Of a stretch of DNA of 64,000 bases, positions 61,764-64,000 are shown one piece after another. A program made the position numbers and the translations under genes. The notes beneath the pieces are model-generated. The model was not told the origin of the DNA, did no database searches, and was given only the letters and a program-made list of their open reading frames with translations. The stretch comes from Bradyrhizobium erythrophlei (GTDB lineage Bacteria > Pseudomonadota > Alphaproteobacteria > Rhizobiales > Xanthobacteraceae): NCBI RefSeq assembly GCF_900129505.1, contig NZ_LT670818.1, positions 2,480,001 to 2,544,000 of the forward strand, given 5' to 3'. The stretch's first letter is position 1, and every line of letters begins with the position of its first letter.

Positions 61764-63029
61764 ATGCGTGTCCAAGCGCCACGATATCTTCGTCATTCAA
61801 TCAAGGTTTATAGTTTCGTTGCGGGCGTGTCGCTTGCCGTTAGCCAAACAGCGCTAGCAGAGTACCGGCTCGCGCCTGGCGACACGGTCGAGGTCGCGGT
61901 AGCTGGCATCCCCGATCAACGTTATCGCGCTTTGGTTCAGCTCGACGGCAGCATCAGCTTGCCGGGCGTGGGTCCGGTTGTCATAGAAGGCATGACGCAA
62001 GCGGCTCTTCAGGCGCGAATGGAAACATTGCTGCCTACGAAGATTATTCGCTATCGAACGCCGGATGGGCAAGAGCGTTCGGTGGTTCTCAAGCCCGCCG
62101 ACGTGACGGCTTCCATCGCCGAATACAGGCCGGTCTACATCTCCGGGGACGTTCTTACGCCTGGACAGCAAGCTTATAGACCTCTGATGACGGTCCGCCA
62201 GCTCGTCGCGGTGGCCGGAGGGTACAGCATGTTGCGCTCGCGCGCGATGCAGGCAGGAGCCGATCCGGTTGAATTGCAACGCGATTACGAGGCGGCGTCG
62301 GTCGAATACGCAAAGGACTTTTTTCACGCCGTCCGTCTCCAGGCTGAGCTTCAGAATAAGACAGCTTTCCAACCGCAAACGCCGCTCGGCGCGTCGGTAG
62401 AGAGTGCGATAAGCTCCGCAATGATCAAGTCAGAAACCGAATCGTTACGTATTGCCCAAGACGACTTCCGAGCCGAGCAGGCCTTTCTTGAGGACAGCAT
62501 CAAAAAAGGGGGCGTGCAACTGGAAGTCTTGAAGACGCAGGAGCAGGAGGAAGCCAAGGGAGTGGAGTCGGACGCCCAGGATCTCGACCGTGTTGGCAAA
62601 TTGTTCAACTCGGGAACCGTGATAAGCCCCCGACTGACGGAGGCCCGACGAGCTTTGTTGCTGTCCTCAACGCGACATCTGCAGACCTCGGTCGAGGTGA
62701 TGCGATTGCAACGTCAGCAGGATGATCAGCGACGTCAGCTTGAAAGGCTAGAAGCCCAGCGCAAAGTAAAACTTCTTGCAGAATTAAATGATACTAACGT
62801 TCGTTTGGCGGTGCTGTCGGCTCGGCTGCATGCTACGGGGCAACGACTACAGCCGCTCGGCGCGGGAGGCCCCGTGCCAGCCGGCGCGGACAATCTTAAG
62901 CCGGACGTAGTGATTATGCGCAAAGTCGAGCAAAAATGGACGCGGATAGGAGCCGCGCCCGACGCGGAGGTCGAGCCGGGGGACGTTGTCGAAGTAGTGC
63001 TGCGCGCGGAGGTACTTCCAAGCCAATAG
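61764..63029 (+). CDS. Polysaccharide export protein, ExoF-like
   Basis: The 421-residue periplasmic protein has a signal peptide (SFVAGVSLAVSQTALA) then the Poly_export domain YRLAPGDTVEVAVAGIPDQR and LDGSISLPGVGPVVIEG, and an SLBB-like segment PVYISGDVLTPGQQAYRPLM. The remaining 230 residues are coiled coil (LEVLKTQEQEEAKGVESDAQ, LQRQQDDQRRQLERLEAQRK) with a final SLBB-like PDAEVEPGDVVEVVLR. Size and layout match ExoF of succinoglycan export in Sinorhizobium. It should work with the Wzc/GumC-like protein of the other operon. Confidence 0.88.
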   Translation: MRVQAPRYLRHSIKVYSFVAGVSLAVSQTALAEYRLAPGDTVEVAVAGIPDQRYRALVQLDGSISLPGVGPVVIEGMTQAALQARMETLLPTKIIRYRTPDGQERSVVLKPADVTASIAEYRPVYISGDVLTPGQQAYRPLMTVRQLVAVAGGYSMLRSRAMQAGADPVELQRDYEAASVEYAKDFFHAVRLQAELQNKTAFQPQTPLGASVESAISSAMIKSETESLRIAQDDFRAEQAFLEDSIKKGGVQLEVLKTQEQEEAKGVESDAQDLDRVGKLFNSGTVISPRLTEARRALLLSSTRHLQTSVEVMRLQRQQDDQRRQLERLEAQRKVKLLAELNDTNVRLAVLSARLHATGQRLQPLGAGGPVPAGADNLKPDVVIMRKVEQKWTRIGAAPDAEVEPGDVVEVVLRAEVLPSQ

Positions 63030-63075
63030 CATGGACCTCATTCTCGATCCGATGCCCAAGTGATCAGACTGACCG

Positions 63076-63174
63076 ATGGCGCAGGCCGCTCCCGCTTTTT
63101 ACGTGCCGGTCACTCAAGGCGACAAGGTGGTTGATGGGCTAGCCTATGAACCTGATCCGGAGGGCGGTTGGTGA
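63076..63174 (+). CDS. Possible short peptide gene
   Basis: Thirty-two codons read MAQAAPAFYVPVTQGDKVVD and GLAYEPDPEGGW. The composition is protein-like, but the frame is very short and has no clear ribosome-binding site; it could be a remnant of a longer gene. Low support. Confidence 0.2.
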   Translation: MAQAAPAFYVPVTQGDKVVDGLAYEPDPEGGW

Positions 63175-63427
63175 CACTTGAGCGAGGTAAGTTCCGCGTG
63201 CTCGTGTCAGCGAGCTGCCAGACACTGCAGCACGCGGCGGCTCGTCACTTATGCCCGACAATCGGGCAGTCATGGCGGCCGATACTATTCGGCAAACTGG
63301 GCGACGAACGAAAGAGGTCGCGAACCGAGCCGGCCTTGTCCAGGGACTCAGCGATCTGAATTTGACCATCATCTGATGCGAGCTTTTGAACCAGCAGGAG
63401 GGATCATGATCTTTTTCAGGAGGGACC

Positions 63428-63730
63428 ATGACCTTTGATCTTCACGGCCGGCACCGTTGGCTAGCCATGTTGGCTGTCGCCGGGCTGATACTGATTGGTG
63501 CGGGGGCCACTGGCCACATTACACTCGCTAGCCTTGCTGCCGGAATGGTCGCGTGGGCCAGCGGAGAATTGGCTCATTACCAGCATGGAAGAGCCGGCCC
63601 TAGCGCTGACCTCCAACGAGTGGCGAGTGGCCTTGGCGTCGCACTCAATCTTTTCGGACTCGCCCTGGTTGCGCTGGCGTTCTACCGATTTTGGAAATAC
63701 GGGTACTGGCCGGTATCTGAAATATTGTGA
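63428..63730 (+). CDS. Small membrane protein
   Basis: The 100-residue product has three likely membrane helices: WLAMLAVAGLILIGAGA, HITLASLAAGMVAWASG and GLGVALNLFGLALVALAFY. CAGGAGGGACC directly upstream of the ATG is a strong ribosome-binding site. It lies about 400 bases after the ExoF-like gene on the same strand and could be part of the locus. No family recognised. Confidence 0.65.
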   Translation: MTFDLHGRHRWLAMLAVAGLILIGAGATGHITLASLAAGMVAWASGELAHYQHGRAGPSADLQRVASGLGVALNLFGLALVALAFYRFWKYGYWPVSEIL

Positions 63731-64000
63731 GGACGAGGTGCTCGGGTGCTGGTGTGAGCGCGGCTTTAGGTACGCACCACACCGCCCAAGCAGAGTATAA
63801 TCGCGGCGGTGTTGATCACGTAGTGGGTTCCTCAAATTCCCCAGCAGTGATTATTTCCGCACGAGAAGAGCCAAATTTCAAGGGCGAATAGCCGCTCCCC
63901 GGAATCCTCGCGGAGCAATGCCCCATTGGACGGATGGATCGAGGAACTTGGAGCAACGCAGGCTGGAGAACTGGTTGCTCGCCTGCATTCGAATTGAATA
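63731..64000. other. Right end of the window, nothing recognised
   Basis: About 270 bases with no supported gene or signal. Confidence 0.3.

Noticed and set aside
23397..64000. Duplicate of the tRNA-Ser 3' end as an island attR
   Set aside because: I looked for TTCGAATCCCACTCTC-like copies downstream and found none; an att site may lie beyond the window.
1..64000. CRISPR array
   Set aside because: No series of regularly spaced direct repeats with unique spacers was seen; the tandem repeats at 33910 and 32430 are too short and few.

Overview
The window looks like a chromosome segment of a GC-rich alphaproteobacterium, most likely Bradyrhizobium or a close relative. The evidence is the style of the tyrosine/homogentisate genes, CoxSLM-type genes, otsBA, dispersed REP-like palindromes, TrpX-type ABC binding proteins and PEP-CTERM-like proteins. 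No 16S or other species marker is present, so the genus is an inference.

1) About 0-23.3 kb is conserved-looking, high-GC chromosome. It begins with the tail of an MBL-fold hydrolase and a RidA protein. An aromatic catabolism block follows: a MarR regulator diverging from a FAD monooxygenase across a palindromic operator, a small DUF2783 protein, an MBL-fold protein, hmgA and fahA, then a DUF1272 protein and an Lrp/AsnC regulator diverging from hpd. Together hpd, hmgA and fahA take 4-hydroxyphenylpyruvate to fumarate and acetoacetate; maleylacetoacetate isomerase is not in the window. The FAD enzyme plus DUF2783 protein probably feed homogentisate from another hydroxyaromatic. Next come a CaiB/BaiF-type racemase/CoA transferase, a coxS-coxL-coxM type molybdenum hydroxylase of the form II (AYRGAGR) type, a chemoreceptor, a DUF3175 protein, an MFS transporter, otsB-otsA (trehalose) and a small secreted protein. 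Three families of REP-like palindromes sit between these genes.

2) A complete tRNA-Ser(GGA) at 23.3 kb marks an abrupt change. About 23.4-42 kb is an accessory, decaying region with lower GC and sparse genes. It holds degenerate direct repeats, a secreted intradiol dioxygenase, remnants of adenylate-cyclase and ABC-binding-protein modules, an IS1182-family element with a frameshifted 5' end, a decayed hsdR with a 7-bp triplication, a DUF3800 gene, small Bradyrhizobium-type proteins (zinc-ribbon-like, His-rich), two PEP-CTERM-like surface proteins, and nested IS630/IS21 fragments. This fits an island inserted at the tRNA, but no integrase or second att copy was found.

3) About 42.3-63.7 kb is a surface/exo-polysaccharide locus. 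A minus-strand operon encodes a GT4 glycosyltransferase, an O-antigen ligase/polymerase, an asparagine synthase, a Wzc/GumC-like chain-length protein with a degenerate kinase site, a P-loop kinase fused to a Wzx-type flippase, and a methyltransferase. Three LuxR-type regulators, one with a degenerate receiver, and a broken DUF4118 sensor fragment lie in the middle. A plus-strand operon with overlapping start/stop codons encodes a nucleotidyltransferase, a DegT aminotransferase, a phosphoglycosyl transferase, a LegB-like 4,6-dehydratase, a secreted propeller-like protein and an ExoF-like export protein. The most unusual items are the kinase-flippase fusion, the atypical kinase and receiver proteins, the PEP-CTERM-like proteins beside a polysaccharide locus, and the dispersed AT-tract repeat family in the island.
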